A stretch of 46,023 nucleotides of DNA from Myxococcales bacterium. GTDB lineage: Bacteria > Myxococcota > Myxococcia > Myxococcales > JAJYLH01. The notes under the pieces are model-generated. The model made no database searches. It saw nothing but the letters and a program-made list of their open reading frames with translations, and was not told the origin of the DNA. Shown piece after piece: positions 1 through 8,659 of this stretch (position 1 is its first letter; each line of letters opens with the position of its first letter). Location: the NCBI GenBank assembly GCA_021787845.1, contig JAJYLH010000047.1:1-46023 (forward strand). The letters run 5' to 3'. Position numbers and translations under genes: made by a program.

Positions 1-57
1 GCCTGCCAGGCTCCAGGTTTCGGTCGGCGGACGGTCGGGGAGGGGGGCGCGTCGGGG

Positions 58-227
58 CCGAAAACAGTAGGATGGACAGTCCCGACGAGCGCGGTTCTTC
101 GCGCGCGGCGGGCTGTCCGTCCGAGAGCGAGCGTTCGCGCCGTTCCGTCGACCAACATTCGCTCTGGAAGGACGGGCAGCCGGGAATCGCGTTGCGATTC
201 CGCGGACTGCCCATCCTACTGTTTCGG
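58..227. repeat. 170-bp multi-arm palindrome
   Basis: The outer arms (58-82 and 204-227) are about 24 bp and almost perfectly complementary, both carrying CAGTAGGATG. A second nested pair is 111-122 with 170-181 (GGCTGTCCGTCC / GGACGGGCAGCC). A perfect 8-bp hairpin with a 3-nt loop, GGAATCGC-gtt-GCGATTCC, lies at 183-201, and a weaker GC hairpin lies near 90-105. The whole can fold as a branched junction. It lies about 30 bp beyond the stop of the last gene of the minus-strand Glt-like operon, so it could be a 3'-end structure, a small non-autonomous element or a structured RNA. No U-tract follows it on the minus strand, so it is not a typical intrinsic terminator. Confidence 0.6.
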
Positions 228-257
228 TCGAGGGAGCGTCGGGGACGGCGGCGCGAA

Positions 258-986
258 CTAGAACGCGTAGCGGGCGCCGGCGACGAGAGCGAACCGGGGG
301 CCGTTGGTGAAGAGCATCGCGCGTCCGCCGAGGTCGAGGGCGAGGTCCAGCCGGCGCGTGGCCAGCTCGATGCCCGGCGCGACCACCACTCCCGGGCGCC
401 AGACGCTTTCGCCGACCGCGGTGCTCGAGTACGAGAACGCCGGCCCGGCGGCGACGGTCCAGAAGAGGTCCTGCGTCAGCGCTCCGCGGATCGCCGGGCC
501 GAGGGCGCCCGTGATTTCGCTGGACGCCGGATAGGTGCCCGACGGCCCGAGCGTCCAGCCGTCGAAGAGCGCGGCGAGCGACCACCGGCTGTCGGCGAAC
601 CGCAGAGCCGCGGAAAGCTCCATCGACGGCGACGCCCGCCCGGGCGCGACGGCGGCGACGACCCCGGCGTTCACCGCGACGGACGGAGAAAGAGGAGACG
701 CCTCGGCCCGGGCCGGCGCCGCCATAAGAAATAAGGACAAGAGAAAGAGGAGAAGGACCGGCGCGGAACGGGCGGCCTCACGGTCCGCTGCCGCGCGCGT
801 CTCGTCAGCGGAACCATCGCCGACCCGACGACCGATCGGACCGATCGGACCGATCCGACCGATCGGACCGATCGGACGTCGGCGTGGCTCAGCGACGGAC
901 CCGGCCGGTCGTCGGCGATGCCGCGGCAGTTGGAAGCGCGCGTTGCCCGGCACTTCCTTGCGCGCTGCTTCGGTCCTCACCGCCAT
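258..986 (-). CDS. Outer-membrane beta-barrel-like protein (GltH/NfsH-like position)
   Basis: A protein of 242 residues, last gene of the minus-strand Glt-like operon. A hydrophobic stretch (about residues 76-93, VLLLFLLSLFLMAAPARA) ends in an Ala-x-Ala cleavage site. The mature part is rich in alternating hydrophobic/small residues and ends in Phe (GARYAF), as outer-membrane barrels do. The ATG at 986 lies 6 bp after the upstream stop and follows GAGGGAG, so translation is probably coupled. Using this start puts about 75 residues before the signal peptide, including PIG-type tripeptides encoded by the 9-bp array at 832-876. No other standard start with a good ribosome site was seen nearer the signal. 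Its role as the H-like barrel rests on gene order and the barrel-like sequence; the family was not confirmed by search. Confidence 0.7.
   Translation of the reverse strand: MAVRTEAARKEVPGNARFQLPRHRRRPAGSVAEPRRRPIGPIGRIGPIGPIGRRVGDGSADETRAAADREAARSAPVLLLFLLSLFLMAAPARAEASPLSPSVAVNAGVVAAVAPGRASPSMELSAALRFADSRWSLAALFDGWTLGPSGTYPASSEITGALGPAIRGALTQDLFWTVAAGPAFSYSSTAVGESVWRPGVVVAPGIELATRRLDLALDLGGRAMLFTNGPRFALVAGARYAF
832..876. repeat. 9-bp array, copy 1 (five units)
   Basis: Five 9-bp units in the order CCGATCGGA, CCGATCGGA, CCGATCCGA, CCGATCGGA, CCGATCGGA. The central unit is the variant. It lies within the 5' end of the H-like barrel gene, between the upstream stop and the signal peptide, and on the minus strand is read as PIG/RIG tripeptides. 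Confidence 0.9.
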
Positions 987-992
987 GCTCCC

Positions 993-2738
993 TCAATTCA
1001 CCGGCTTGAACAGGAACGGATACGTCACGACGACGACGCCGCCGCCGCGCGGCTTGGGGAAAGTCCAGGTCCGCACCTTCGAGACGATGCATCGGCCGAC
1101 CTCGGGGTCGGGGAGCGTCGAGCGCATCGCGCGGGCGGTGGTGACGCGCCCGTCGGCGCCGATGACGAACTGGATTTTCACCTTGCCGGCGAGGTTCGGG
1201 GTGGCGGAGAGCTGCTTTTCGTAGCAGTAGCGGATTTCGATGCGGTGGCTGAGGATCACCCGCCGAATCACCTCGCGGTCGAGGCCGCCCTGGACGCTCG
1301 CCGGCTCGTCGATGCCGAGGCTCGTCGCGCGCCCGCGCCCCAACCGTCCGACGGCGCCGGCTCCCGCGACCCCGAGCGCTCCCACCGGCCCGACGCCGAC
1401 CGTGTTCGCGCTCAAGCCGCCGCCTCCGCGACCGAGACCGCGCAAGCCCAGGCCCAGCGTCCCCCGGGCGTCGCCGATCGACGTGCCGTCGAGGTGCCCG
1501 ACCGCGCTCGCCGCGGACAGCGCGCCGCCGGAGAAGAGCTGTGCCGTCGCCTTCCCCGAGAGCGCTCGCAGGAGCGCGTGCTCGCGCACGATTTCCGCAG
1601 CGGTCTTCGGTCCGGCGCGACGGCGGTTCCGATCGGGCGCGTTCGGCCGTCCGGCCGCGCCTTCCTCCGCCTCGGCGCGCGCGCGACCGGTCCGCGCGGC
1701 CTTCGCGAGCTTCTCCCGCCAGCGCTCGAGCTCGCGTTTCTTCGCCGGGCTCGCCGGCGGCACGAATTGCGCGAGCTGCTCCGCCACGGTCGGCGCGTTC
1801 GCCTCCTCGATGCCGTTCGGCGGCGGGTCGAGCAGCACGCCCAGAAGCAGAGCGAGGATCATCGCGAAGACGATCGCGCCTTGCCCTTCGCGGGTCGTCC
1901 ACCAGGCGGGCTTCGGCAGCTTGACGAGCGCGTGGCCGTCGGTGCGGGAGAGCTCGATGGCGAGATCGCCGGCGGAGAGCTTCACGCTCGCGCCCGGCGG
2001 CAGCGGCGCCCAGAGCTTGCCCGCGAGCTGATGCCGGCTGAGGCGCGGCCCGTCGGTACGCGCCGCCAGCGTCAGGAGCGGTCGTCCCTCCGCGCTCGAT
2101 TCGATGGCCCGCAGCGGCGCATCGAGCGCGACGTGCCAGACGCCCGAGAGGCACGCGGCCGCAATCCAGGAACCGTTCGCGCCGGGCGCATCCAACGGCA
2201 GCCGGAAGACCGACTCGCGCCGATCGCCGACCGTCAACAGCTCGCCCGGCGCCAGCACCCGCGCATCGAGCCGCGCGCCGCGCCAGGTGAGCGCCGCCAT
2301 CAGCGGACGCTCCCGGCTCGCGAGCCCGCCCGGGTCTGCGCCCGCGCCGTCGTCGTCCGGCCCTTCGGAATCGCTCTCGCTCACCGCGAGCCCAGCCGGC
2401 GGACGTGCCGGCGCGCCGGGCGCGTCCGCAATCGATCCGCCGGCCGCGTCGAGGACGATTTCGTACGAGCCGACGCGCACCCGGTCGCCCGCGCCGACGA
2501 GCGCGCGCACCACGGGCTTGCCGTTGACCTCGACGCCTTCCTTCGCGAGCGCAATCAGCCGGTAGCGCCCGTTGCCGATCGGATCCAGCACGACATGGAC
2601 GGGAAGGAGCGCTCCGTCGCCGAGCGGCAGCGTCGCCCCCGAGAACGAGCCGATGCTGACCGGCCATTCGGCGGCGGCGCACGAGCCGGCCGGCTGATGA
2701 TCCCGTTCCACGCGAACGACGAGCCCCGCTGGTCGCAT
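993..2738 (-). CDS. gltG: FHA / TonB-C (AgmX/PglI) envelope protein, GltG-like
   Basis: A 581-residue inner-membrane protein. The N-terminal ~90 residues look like an FHA-type domain (GSFSG...VHVVLD...VNGK). A middle region is followed by one membrane helix (about 280-300, IVFAMILALLLGVLL), a basic/Ala-rich and then Gly-rich periplasmic linker, and a C-terminal TonB-like domain of the AgmX/PglI type (about 485-581) with RYCYEKQL, GKVKIQFVI and VRTWTFPKP. This FHA-TM-TonBC architecture is that of GltG, which links the cytoplasmic motor side of the Myxococcus gliding machine to the periplasm; NfsG is the sporulation paralogue. The start at 2738 is chosen because GGGAGGGGG precedes that ATG; an upstream TTG at 2759 would add seven residues. 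It sits 52 bp after the F-like gene and 6 bp before the H-like gene. The motor genes (AglQRS) are not in the window. Confidence 0.85.
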   Translation of the reverse strand: MRPAGLVVRVERDHQPAGSCAAAEWPVSIGSFSGATLPLGDGALLPVHVVLDPIGNGRYRLIALAKEGVEVNGKPVVRALVGAGDRVRVGSYEIVLDAAGGSIADAPGAPARPPAGLAVSESDSEGPDDDGAGADPGGLASRERPLMAALTWRGARLDARVLAPGELLTVGDRRESVFRLPLDAPGANGSWIAAACLSGVWHVALDAPLRAIESSAEGRPLLTLAARTDGPRLSRHQLAGKLWAPLPPGASVKLSAGDLAIELSRTDGHALVKLPKPAWWTTREGQGAIVFAMILALLLGVLLDPPPNGIEEANAPTVAEQLAQFVPPASPAKKRELERWREKLAKAARTGRARAEAEEGAAGRPNAPDRNRRRAGPKTAAEIVREHALLRALSGKATAQLFSGGALSAASAVGHLDGTSIGDARGTLGLGLRGLGRGGGGLSANTVGVGPVGALGVAGAGAVGRLGRGRATSLGIDEPASVQGGLDREVIRRVILSHRIEIRYCYEKQLSATPNLAGKVKIQFVIGADGRVTTARAMRSTLPDPEVGRCIVSKVRTWTFPKPRGGGVVVVTYPFLFKPVN

Positions 2739-2790
2739 TGCCCCCTCCCGACGCGCCAAGGGCCGTGCCTGGTCGAGCGCGGATGGCCTT

Positions 2791-3231
2791 TCAGCGCTCC
2801 TTCACGGCGTTCGCCGCGTTCAAGAGGTCCTGTCGTGACGCGCGCGCGAAGGACTTGGGCGGCTTGACGAGGCTCGGCAGATGGAGCCGCGGCCGCGCCG
2901 AGAACAAGTCCTCGTCCGGCCGCATCAGCGTCCCTTCGATGGTGTCGCCGCCGAAATGCACGACGGTCCGCTTCGGCGCGTCGCGCGCGCGCGGCCTCGC
3001 GACGGCGGGAGCGGCGAAGAGGAGCATGGCGACCAGCAAACCGGGCAGGACTGGCCAGCGCGCCGGTCCGATGCCGCGCTCGCGCTCGGTTTCGCCGATC
3101 GGACCGATCGGACCGATCCGACCGATCGGTCTGATCGGCGTCAGCGGGTCACGGTGCCAGGCCCCCGCTGCCGAGGGCGCGGTGGCGGGGGGGGAGGCCG
3201 CGCCGATTCCGCGCGAGCGCGTCGTCGTCAT
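2791..3231 (-). CDS. Small membrane/secreted protein, GltF/CglF-like position
   Basis: A protein of 146 residues. Its ATG overlaps the stop of the giant TPR gene (ATGA, 4 bp), implying translational coupling. Residues 30-46 contain PIG/RIG tripeptides encoded by the 9-bp array at 3095-3138. A hydrophobic segment follows (about 60-78, VLPGLLVAMLLFAAPAVA), ending like a signal peptide. The conserved-looking mature part is only about 65 residues (FGGDTIEGTLMRPDEDLF, then LVKPPKSF). If the array had not been read through, the gene would probably start close to the signal, but no clear ATG with a ribosome site is there. Its position between the E-like end of the TPR protein and GltG matches gltF/nfsF; the assignment is positional. 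Confidence 0.7.
   Translation of the reverse strand: MTTTRSRGIGAASPPATAPSAAGAWHRDPLTPIRPIGRIGPIGPIGETERERGIGPARWPVLPGLLVAMLLFAAPAVARPRARDAPKRTVVHFGGDTIEGTLMRPDEDLFSARPRLHLPSLVKPPKSFARASRQDLLNAANAVKER
3095..3138. repeat. 9-bp array, copy 2 (five units)
   Basis: The units are CCGATCGGA twice, CCGATCCGA (centre), CCGATCGGT and CTGATCGG. The left arm (first 17 bp) and right arm (last 17 bp) pair completely if one G-U wobble is allowed, leaving a loop of about 10 nt. It is in frame in the N-terminus of the F-like gene. Confidence 0.9.
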
Positions 3232-6200
3232 CTTCCGCCTCCGGTCTTCGCGAGCGCCTGGCACGCCGCGAACGCGGCCTGGTACCTCGCGGCGTCGGGC
3301 GCCCGGCCGCCGTGCGAGGTGAACGTCTCGAGCGACTGGAAACCCTCGCTCGGCTTGCCCGCGTCGGCGCAGAGCAGGAGCCCCAAGTCGAGCGACGCGT
3401 CGAGCCGCCCCGGCGCTCGCGCAAGCACCGCGCGCAAGAGCTTCTCCGCCGCCTCCGGCTGGCCCAACGCGCGCTCGGTCACCGCGAGGTCGACGGCGAC
3501 GTCGGAATCGTCCGGGCTCGCCGCGTGGAGCGCGCTCAGCTCCGCCTCGGCGCCCGCGAAGTCGCGCAGGGCGAGCAACCGATCCGCGAGCACCCGGTGC
3601 GCGAGCGGCCGCGCCGGATACGCCCGCGCCAGCGCGAACCACGCCGCCGTCGCCTCGTCGTGCTTTCCCAGAGCGTCGAGCGCGCGCGCCTCGACCTCCG
3701 CGGCGTTGGCGTAGAGCGGGTCCGCGCGATCGATCTTCCCCGCGACGAGCAGCGCCGCTGCCGGCCGGCCCTCCGCCAGGAACGACTCGGCCGCGATGAG
3801 CCACGCGTCCGGCGCGTCCGGCGCTCGCGCGAGAATCGCCTCGGCCCCGACCGCAGGCGCGCGCACCGGCGGCGCGAGCTTCACCTCCGAGTCCGCACGC
3901 TGGCCGTAGAGCTCCGGCCGAAGCCGCGCGAGGGTCGGCAGCGCCGCCCGTACGCAGGCGGGCTCGACTCCGGCATCGCGCGCGCGGGCAAACGCCGCCT
4001 GGAGCGTCGTCACCGCCCGGTCGTCGAGCGGCTGCGCCTTCTTCGCGAGCGCGTCCTCGAAGATCGTCCGCTCGGCGCGCGTGTACCCGCGAGGCGCGCG
4101 AACGTTGGAGAGCGCCTGCGCGAAGTTCGCGTAGAGGAGCCCCGACTGCACGAGCGCGCACGCCGCCGGCGCCGCCCGGCCACGCTGGACGACCCGCGCG
4201 AGCTGGCGATCGGCCCGCGCGAGGAGCGCGAGCTTCCTCGGAATCGTGCGCTGGTACGGCGGACGCAACGGCGCCTTCGCGTACGCCTCGACGAGCGGCT
4301 TCACGAGGAGCAGCGCGGCGTCGGCGGAGGCGTCGAGCGCGGCGCCGTCGTCCTTCCCCACCTTGCGCGAGAGCCACGCCGCCTCGGCCGCGTGCCGCTT
4401 CGCCGACGCCGAGCGGCAGCGGTCCTCGACCCTCGCGAGCCGGTCGAGCAGGCGCGCCCGGTCCGCGAGCGTGCGCGCGAAGCCCAGCGCCTTCGTCCAC
4501 GCGCGCTCCCGCCCCCAACAACCGCCGCGGGCGTGCTCGGCGAGCTGCATCGCGTGCGCCGTCGCGTCCGCGCCCCAGCGGTGCTCGCGCAGATACTTCT
4601 CGCGCAGCGCGTCCGCCTCAGTCCGCCGGCCCGCCGCCTCGGCGAAGACGATGGCGTCGTGAAGCCGCGCCGTCTCTTCCCGCCCCTTCGCCTTCTCTGC
4701 CAGCGCCAAGGCGAGCCGCTCGGCTTGCGCGAACCGTCCCAGGAGGACGAGGTCGTCGAGTTGCCGCTGCCGCGCCCGCCGAACGAGGGGGCTCCTGGGG
4801 AGCTCGGCGAGAAGACGCGCCCGCACAAGGACCGCGCGATCGAGCTCGCCCGCCCGCGTCAGCGCCGCCGCCGCGTTGAACAGCGCCAGGTCGAGCTTCG
4901 GGCTCCGCGGAAAAGCGCGCGCGAAGGCGAGGTAGCGCGCCGCTGCCAGCGCGTCGTCGTCGTGAGCGGTCGCCTGCTCGGCGTTCGCGAGCAGCGCGGC
5001 CTGCCGGGTGCGGTCCAGCTCCTCGCTCATCGCCGCGGCGAGCTTCGGCTGCGCCTCGAACCGCGCCGCCAGCTTCGCGAGGTCGGCGTAGCGCTGCCGC
5101 TGGCGCAGGGAATCGAGCGCGAGGCGCGCCGCGAAGGTCGCCGTCGGGTCCGCCGGATGGTCGAGCGCCAGCGCCGACAACGCCGGGAACGCCTCCGCGA
5201 AACGACGGTGCCGGTAGAAGACCAGCGCGCGCTGATACGCAACCTGGACCGCGTCCGGACCGTGCGGGAGCGCTCTCAGGTAGCGGTCGCACGCGCCGAC
5301 GAAGACCGCTTCGGGAGCCGCCAGCGGAGTTGGGTTCGCAGACGCCGCCAACGTCCGATCGGACCGATCGGTCGGATCGGACTGATCGGTCTTCTCGCGC
5401 ACGGCACGGGGCGCGGCATGGCGCGCGCGGTTTCGGGTCGCGAGCCGAACGGGATGCCGAACCGGAAGCCCCTCCGCTCCGCCAGCGGCAGGGCGGGCCG
5501 AGCTCGCCGCCTGCATCGCGTCCTGAGCGGCGAAGACCGCGCCGTGCGCACTGTCGGCGAGCCACTTGCCGGGCTTCCGGTGGTGCGCGAGCCGGGCCAG
5601 ATCGATCGCCACCGCGGCGGTGTACTGCCGCTCCGCCTCGGCGGGCCGGTGGAGCGACATCAAGAGCTCGCCCGCATGATGGTGGAGGTCGTACGCGTCG
5701 GGGTAGGAATCGAACGCGCGAAAATACGCGCGGTAGAGCGAGAGCGCTGCCCGAAGCCGCGCCGGGTCGTTCGCCGCGCGCCCCTCGCCGTGGATGGTCA
5801 CCGCTGCGACGCGCAACGCGAGCTCGCCGGCGTCCCGCACCGCCTTCGGCACGTGGCCGAGGACTTCGCAAGTGTCCGCGAGCCGCGTCGCGACGCGCAC
5901 GAGCGTCGGCAGGTCCCGCCGCCGGGTCGCGATTTGCAGCTCGGTCGTGAGGATGCCCGCCAGGTCCGCCGCCTTCGCTCCCGGCTCCAACGACGCGAGC
6001 AGCGACGCCGCTTCCGGGTCGCGACCGGCGCCGGAGATCAGCCGCGCGTACGCCTCGAGGTAGCGGCGCCCGCGGTCGCCCGACGCGAGCTCACCGATGC
6101 GCGCGCGAGCCGTCGACGCCGGCACCGAACCGTCGCGCGCGAGCGCGAGCACCAGGTCGCGGCGCGCCTCCTCGCCCAGCGCCAGCGCCTTGCCGCCCTT

Positions 6201-7955
6201 CTCCGCGCCCAGCGCGATCACCTCGGCGAAGAGCGACCGCGCCGCGGCGTACTCCTCGAGATTCAGGTCGCACCAGGCGAGCTTGAAGCTCGCGTATGCC
6301 CGGGCGCCCGCGTCACGCGCATGCGCGCGCGCGAACTGGTAGTCGCGCACGGCGAGGGCGAGACGGTTCGCGTCGAACGCGTCGTCGCCGAGCGCCGTCG
6401 CCGCGCTGACCGCCAGCGGATCGTTCGGCCACTTCGCGACGAGCTCGGTGAGCGGCTGCGCCGCCGCCTCCATCCGCTTACGGGAGCGCCGCAGGTCTCC
6501 CAGCTCGAAGAGCAGCTCCGGTTGGCGCGCTGTCGAGGCGAGCGGCAGCGCTTTCGTAAACGCCGCGTCCGCCGCGTCGAGCCGCGCGTCGATTCGCGCA
6601 TCGCCCGCGTCGTCGCCGCCGTCCGCCTGGCGCAACCGCTCCGCGGCCGACCGGTTCCACGCCCCGAGCCGCAGGAGCGCTTCCGCTTGGTCGTCCCCGC
6701 GCGTCGTGCTCACCAGCTCCTGCAGCGTCGCGCCCTCGGCGGCGAAGAGCCGGGCAACGGCGGCCGCGTTCGCCGATGTCAACCGCACTTGATCGGACCG
6801 ATCGGACCGATCCGACCGATCGGTCCGATCGGCGATGGCGTGCGGCCGGGAAGAGCGCGTCGCCGCCGTCGTCTCCGGGCAGGCGTTCCCGGCGGCGTAG
6901 CGGTAGGTCCCGAGCTCGTCGCGCCAGTAGGTGCCGTCGAAGCTCCAGGCGACCTGGTCGTCGGAAAGCGGCGGCAGCTTCGGCGGGCGCGGCTCGGCGA
7001 TCGTGTAGCCGGCGCCGAGGAGCTTCCGCTCCGAGCGCAGCGACTCGTAGCGCACGTCGAGGGCGCGTTCGGTCAGCCCGCGCGCCGCCTCGCGCTCGCC
7101 GGCGTAGGCATGCATCAGCAGCTTCGCCCCGAGCTCGGCGATCTGCGCGCGCCAGGCTTGCCCCGCCAGGCTCGCCGGCCGGTCCGCGAGCGCCGCCGAC
7201 ACGCGCCCGACGAGCGGCGACGCGAACGCGCGCGCTCCCGCGCTCCCCGCCGGCGGCGTTGCCGCATCGATGGCCTGGAGCGCAGCGGTCTCGGTCAGCG
7301 GCGGCGGTATCGGCCTCACGAGCGGCGCGACGAGGCCCCGCGCTTCCCGATAGCGACACTTCGAGAGCAGCACCGTCGCTTCCAGAAGCCGCGCCTCCGC
7401 CTCGTCCTCGGCCGGGAAGTACGGCGCCGAAAGAGACACCGTCGCGCCCAGGGCCTCGCTCTTCTCGCCGAGAACGAGCAGCGCCCACGCCCGCTCCCGC
7501 AGCGCTTCCGGCCACAGCGGCGAGTCCTTCGTCACCCGCGCGTAGCTCGCCGCGGCGCGAGCCATCTCGTCGTGGGCGTAGCTCTGCCGCGCGGCCTCCA
7601 ACGATTGAAGCGTGCCGTTCGATCGCGGCGTCGCGGCGCGCAGCTCGCCCAGGACTTCGGCTTCGGTCCCGCTCGGCACGGCGAGAACGCCCGCGAGAAT
7701 CGGCAGCGCCCGATCGAGCGCCCACGCCCGACGCGCGTTCGCCGGAAGCTCGGCCAGATGCGCGCCGATGTCCTGGTCGAGCGCCGGAGGCACCGTCGGC
7801 CACGGGAGCGCCGCCGCCTGGGCGAGCAACTCCGTCTTCGCCGCGCCCTGCGCGTGTCCGGCAGCGCTGTCGAGCTCCAGCGCGCGCGCAAACGGCCCCG
7901 GCGCCGCCCGCGCGGCAAGCGGCACCGTCAAAACGATCGCCAGGAGCGCGCGCAT
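3228..7955 (-). CDS. Giant TPR protein, apparent GltC-GltD-GltE composite
   Basis: A secreted protein of 1575 residues, with signal peptide MRALLAIVLTVPLAARA and helical TPR-like repeats throughout. Residues 1-372 resemble GltC, ending in a VAWSFDGTYWRDELGTYRY block. Residues about 374-389 are the [13 protein letters not shown] peptide encoded by the 9-bp array at 6789-6832. About 390-1390 look like the long TPR protein GltD/AgmU, with a second array-encoded linker at about 855-867. The last ~180 residues are a TPR block like GltE (AglT). In Myxococcus these are separate proteins; here the frame is continuous. The E-like part has no lipobox of its own. The start ATG at 7955 overlaps the upstream stop (TGATG), and the stop overlaps the next ATG. 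The periplasmic scaffold role is inferred from the family. An assembly or frame artefact at the junction should be excluded. Confidence 0.8.
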   Translation of the reverse strand: MRALLAIVLTVPLAARAAPGPFARALELDSAAGHAQGAAKTELLAQAAALPWPTVPPALDQDIGAHLAELPANARRAWALDRALPILAGVLAVPSGTEAEVLGELRAATPRSNGTLQSLEAARQSYAHDEMARAAASYARVTKDSPLWPEALRERAWALLVLGEKSEALGATVSLSAPYFPAEDEAEARLLEATVLLSKCRYREARGLVAPLVRPIPPPLTETAALQAIDAATPPAGSAGARAFASPLVGRVSAALADRPASLAGQAWRAQIAELGAKLLMHAYAGEREAARGLTERALDVRYESLRSERKLLGAGYTIAEPRPPKLPPLSDDQVAWSFDGTYWRDELGTYRYAAGNACPETTAATRSSRPHAIADRTDRSDRSDRSDQVRLTSANAAAVARLFAAEGATLQELVSTTRGDDQAEALLRLGAWNRSAAERLRQADGGDDAGDARIDARLDAADAAFTKALPLASTARQPELLFELGDLRRSRKRMEAAAQPLTELVAKWPNDPLAVSAATALGDDAFDANRLALAVRDYQFARAHARDAGARAYASFKLAWCDLNLEEYAAARSLFAEVIALGAEKGGKALALGEEARRDLVLALARDGSVPASTARARIGELASGDRGRRYLEAYARLISGAGRDPEAASLLASLEPGAKAADLAGILTTELQIATRRRDLPTLVRVATRLADTCEVLGHVPKAVRDAGELALRVAAVTIHGEGRAANDPARLRAALSLYRAYFRAFDSYPDAYDLHHHAGELLMSLHRPAEAERQYTAAVAIDLARLAHHRKPGKWLADSAHGAVFAAQDAMQAASSARPAAGGAEGLPVRHPVRLATRNRARHAAPRAVREKTDQSDPTDRSDRTLAASANPTPLAAPEAVFVGACDRYLRALPHGPDAVQVAYQRALVFYRHRRFAEAFPALSALALDHPADPTATFAARLALDSLRQRQRYADLAKLAARFEAQPKLAAAMSEELDRTRQAALLANAEQATAHDDDALAAARYLAFARAFPRSPKLDLALFNAAAALTRAGELDRAVLVRARLLAELPRSPLVRRARQRQLDDLVLLGRFAQAERLALALAEKAKGREETARLHDAIVFAEAAGRRTEADALREKYLREHRWGADATAHAMQLAEHARGGCWGRERAWTKALGFARTLADRARLLDRLARVEDRCRSASAKRHAAEAAWLSRKVGKDDGAALDASADAALLLVKPLVEAYAKAPLRPPYQRTIPRKLALLARADRQLARVVQRGRAAPAACALVQSGLLYANFAQALSNVRAPRGYTRAERTIFEDALAKKAQPLDDRAVTTLQAAFARARDAGVEPACVRAALPTLARLRPELYGQRADSEVKLAPPVRAPAVGAEAILARAPDAPDAWLIAAESFLAEGRPAAALLVAGKIDRADPLYANAAEVEARALDALGKHDEATAAWFALARAYPARPLAHRVLADRLLALRDFAGAEAELSALHAASPDDSDVAVDLAVTERALGQPEAAEKLLRAVLARAPGRLDASLDLGLLLCADAGKPSEGFQSLETFTSHGGRAPDAARYQAAFAACQALAKTGGGR
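5354..5389. repeat. 9-bp array, copy 3 (four units)
   Basis: The units on the plus strand are TCCGATCGG, ACCGATCGG, TCGGATCGG and ACTGATCGG. With flanking bases it forms an almost perfect 30-bp palindrome. It lies in frame in the D-like part of the giant TPR gene, encoding an Asp/Arg/Ser/Thr-rich linker. Confidence 0.9.
6789..6832. repeat. 9-bp array, copy 4 (five units), at the C/D junction
   Basis: The units are TTGATCGGA, CCGATCGGA, CCGATCCGA (centre), CCGATCGGT and CCGATCGG. The right arm carries T where the left arm carries A, so the two arms pair better than in copy 1, which looks compensatory. It is in frame in the TPR gene exactly where the GltC-like part ends and the GltD-like part begins. 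Confidence 0.9.
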
Positions 7956-8659
7956 CACCTTGTTCCCGGCGTCCAGCCGAGCGCGAGCCCGAGGAGAAGC
8001 TGTTGCTCGACGCCGGTCGAGCCGCGGATGGTCGTCGGGTAGACCAGGTCCGAGAGCTCGAGTCGGGCGGCAAGGCTCCTGCTCACCGACGCGCCGACGG
8101 CGACCAGCGCGCGCCCGCCCGCGGTCAAAGTCGAGCGCTCGTGCCCGTCGTTGACCTGCCAGTCGACCGCCGTCACGTCGAGGCCGCCCTCGAGCGTGAA
8201 GCGGACCGCCTCCAACCCCGCGACGCTGACCTTGCCGATGCCGCCGCGCAGGACGGCACCGAAGCCGCCGAGCCAGTCGAACCGGCCCGGCGCGGCGCGC
8301 AGTTGGGTCGCGGTCGGCGAGGTGCACGAGCTCGCTCGCGTGCAGACGTCGAATGCCGGCGCGGCAAAGGCGAAGGCGCGGCCGCCGAAGAGCTCGAGCG
8401 CGAAGGGACCGAGGCCCCGGCGGATGGAGCCGAGCAGCGCGACCTTGTCGAAGAAGGGATCGGCGAGGCCGGTGGCGAGCTCGAGCGAGAGGGACCACGT
8501 CGGCTCGCCGGGAGGCAGCGGCGCAATCGGTTGGGACAACGGAACCCGGCCGGACGGAGCGCTGACGGGTGCCGGGAGCACTTCCGCCGGGCGCAAGCTG
8601 GCCTCGGCCCGTGCCGCCAGCGGCGCCGCGACGAGGCTGGCGACGAGAAGCGCGCGCAT
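7955..8659 (-). CDS. Outer-membrane barrel protein, GltB/NfsB-like
   Basis: A protein of 234 residues with signal peptide MRALLVASLVAAPLAARA, nearly the same as that of the following TPR protein. The mature part alternates short polar and hydrophobic strands (LSLELATGLADPFFDKVALLG, LELFGG, GGLDVTAVDW, LLLGLALGWTPG) and contains two Cys in a short extracellular-looking loop (VCTRASSCTS). This fits a small beta-barrel of the GltA/GltB family. The ATG at 8659 overlaps the upstream stop (TGATG), and its own stop overlaps the ATG of the TPR gene in the same way. Adjacent A-like and B-like barrel genes ahead of a C-like TPR protein are the order seen in the glt and nfs loci. Barrel structure is inferred, not shown. 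Confidence 0.75.
   Translation of the reverse strand: MRALLVASLVAAPLAARAEASLRPAEVLPAPVSAPSGRVPLSQPIAPLPPGEPTWSLSLELATGLADPFFDKVALLGSIRRGLGPFALELFGGRAFAFAAPAFDVCTRASSCTSPTATQLRAAPGRFDWLGGFGAVLRGGIGKVSVAGLEAVRFTLEGGLDVTAVDWQVNDGHERSTLTAGGRALVAVGASVSRSLAARLELSDLVYPTTIRGSTGVEQQLLLGLALGWTPGTR

Noticed and set aside
889-2682. Long Arg/Ala-rich minus-strand frame overlapping the GltG-like gene
   Set aside because: It is a shadow in a GC-rich region; composition is typical of out-of-frame reading, and the real gene has clear domains.
3312-8042. 1576-codon plus-strand frame antisense to the TPR gene
   Set aside because: Arg-rich, no recognisable domain and antisense to a gene with TPR pattern and signal peptide.
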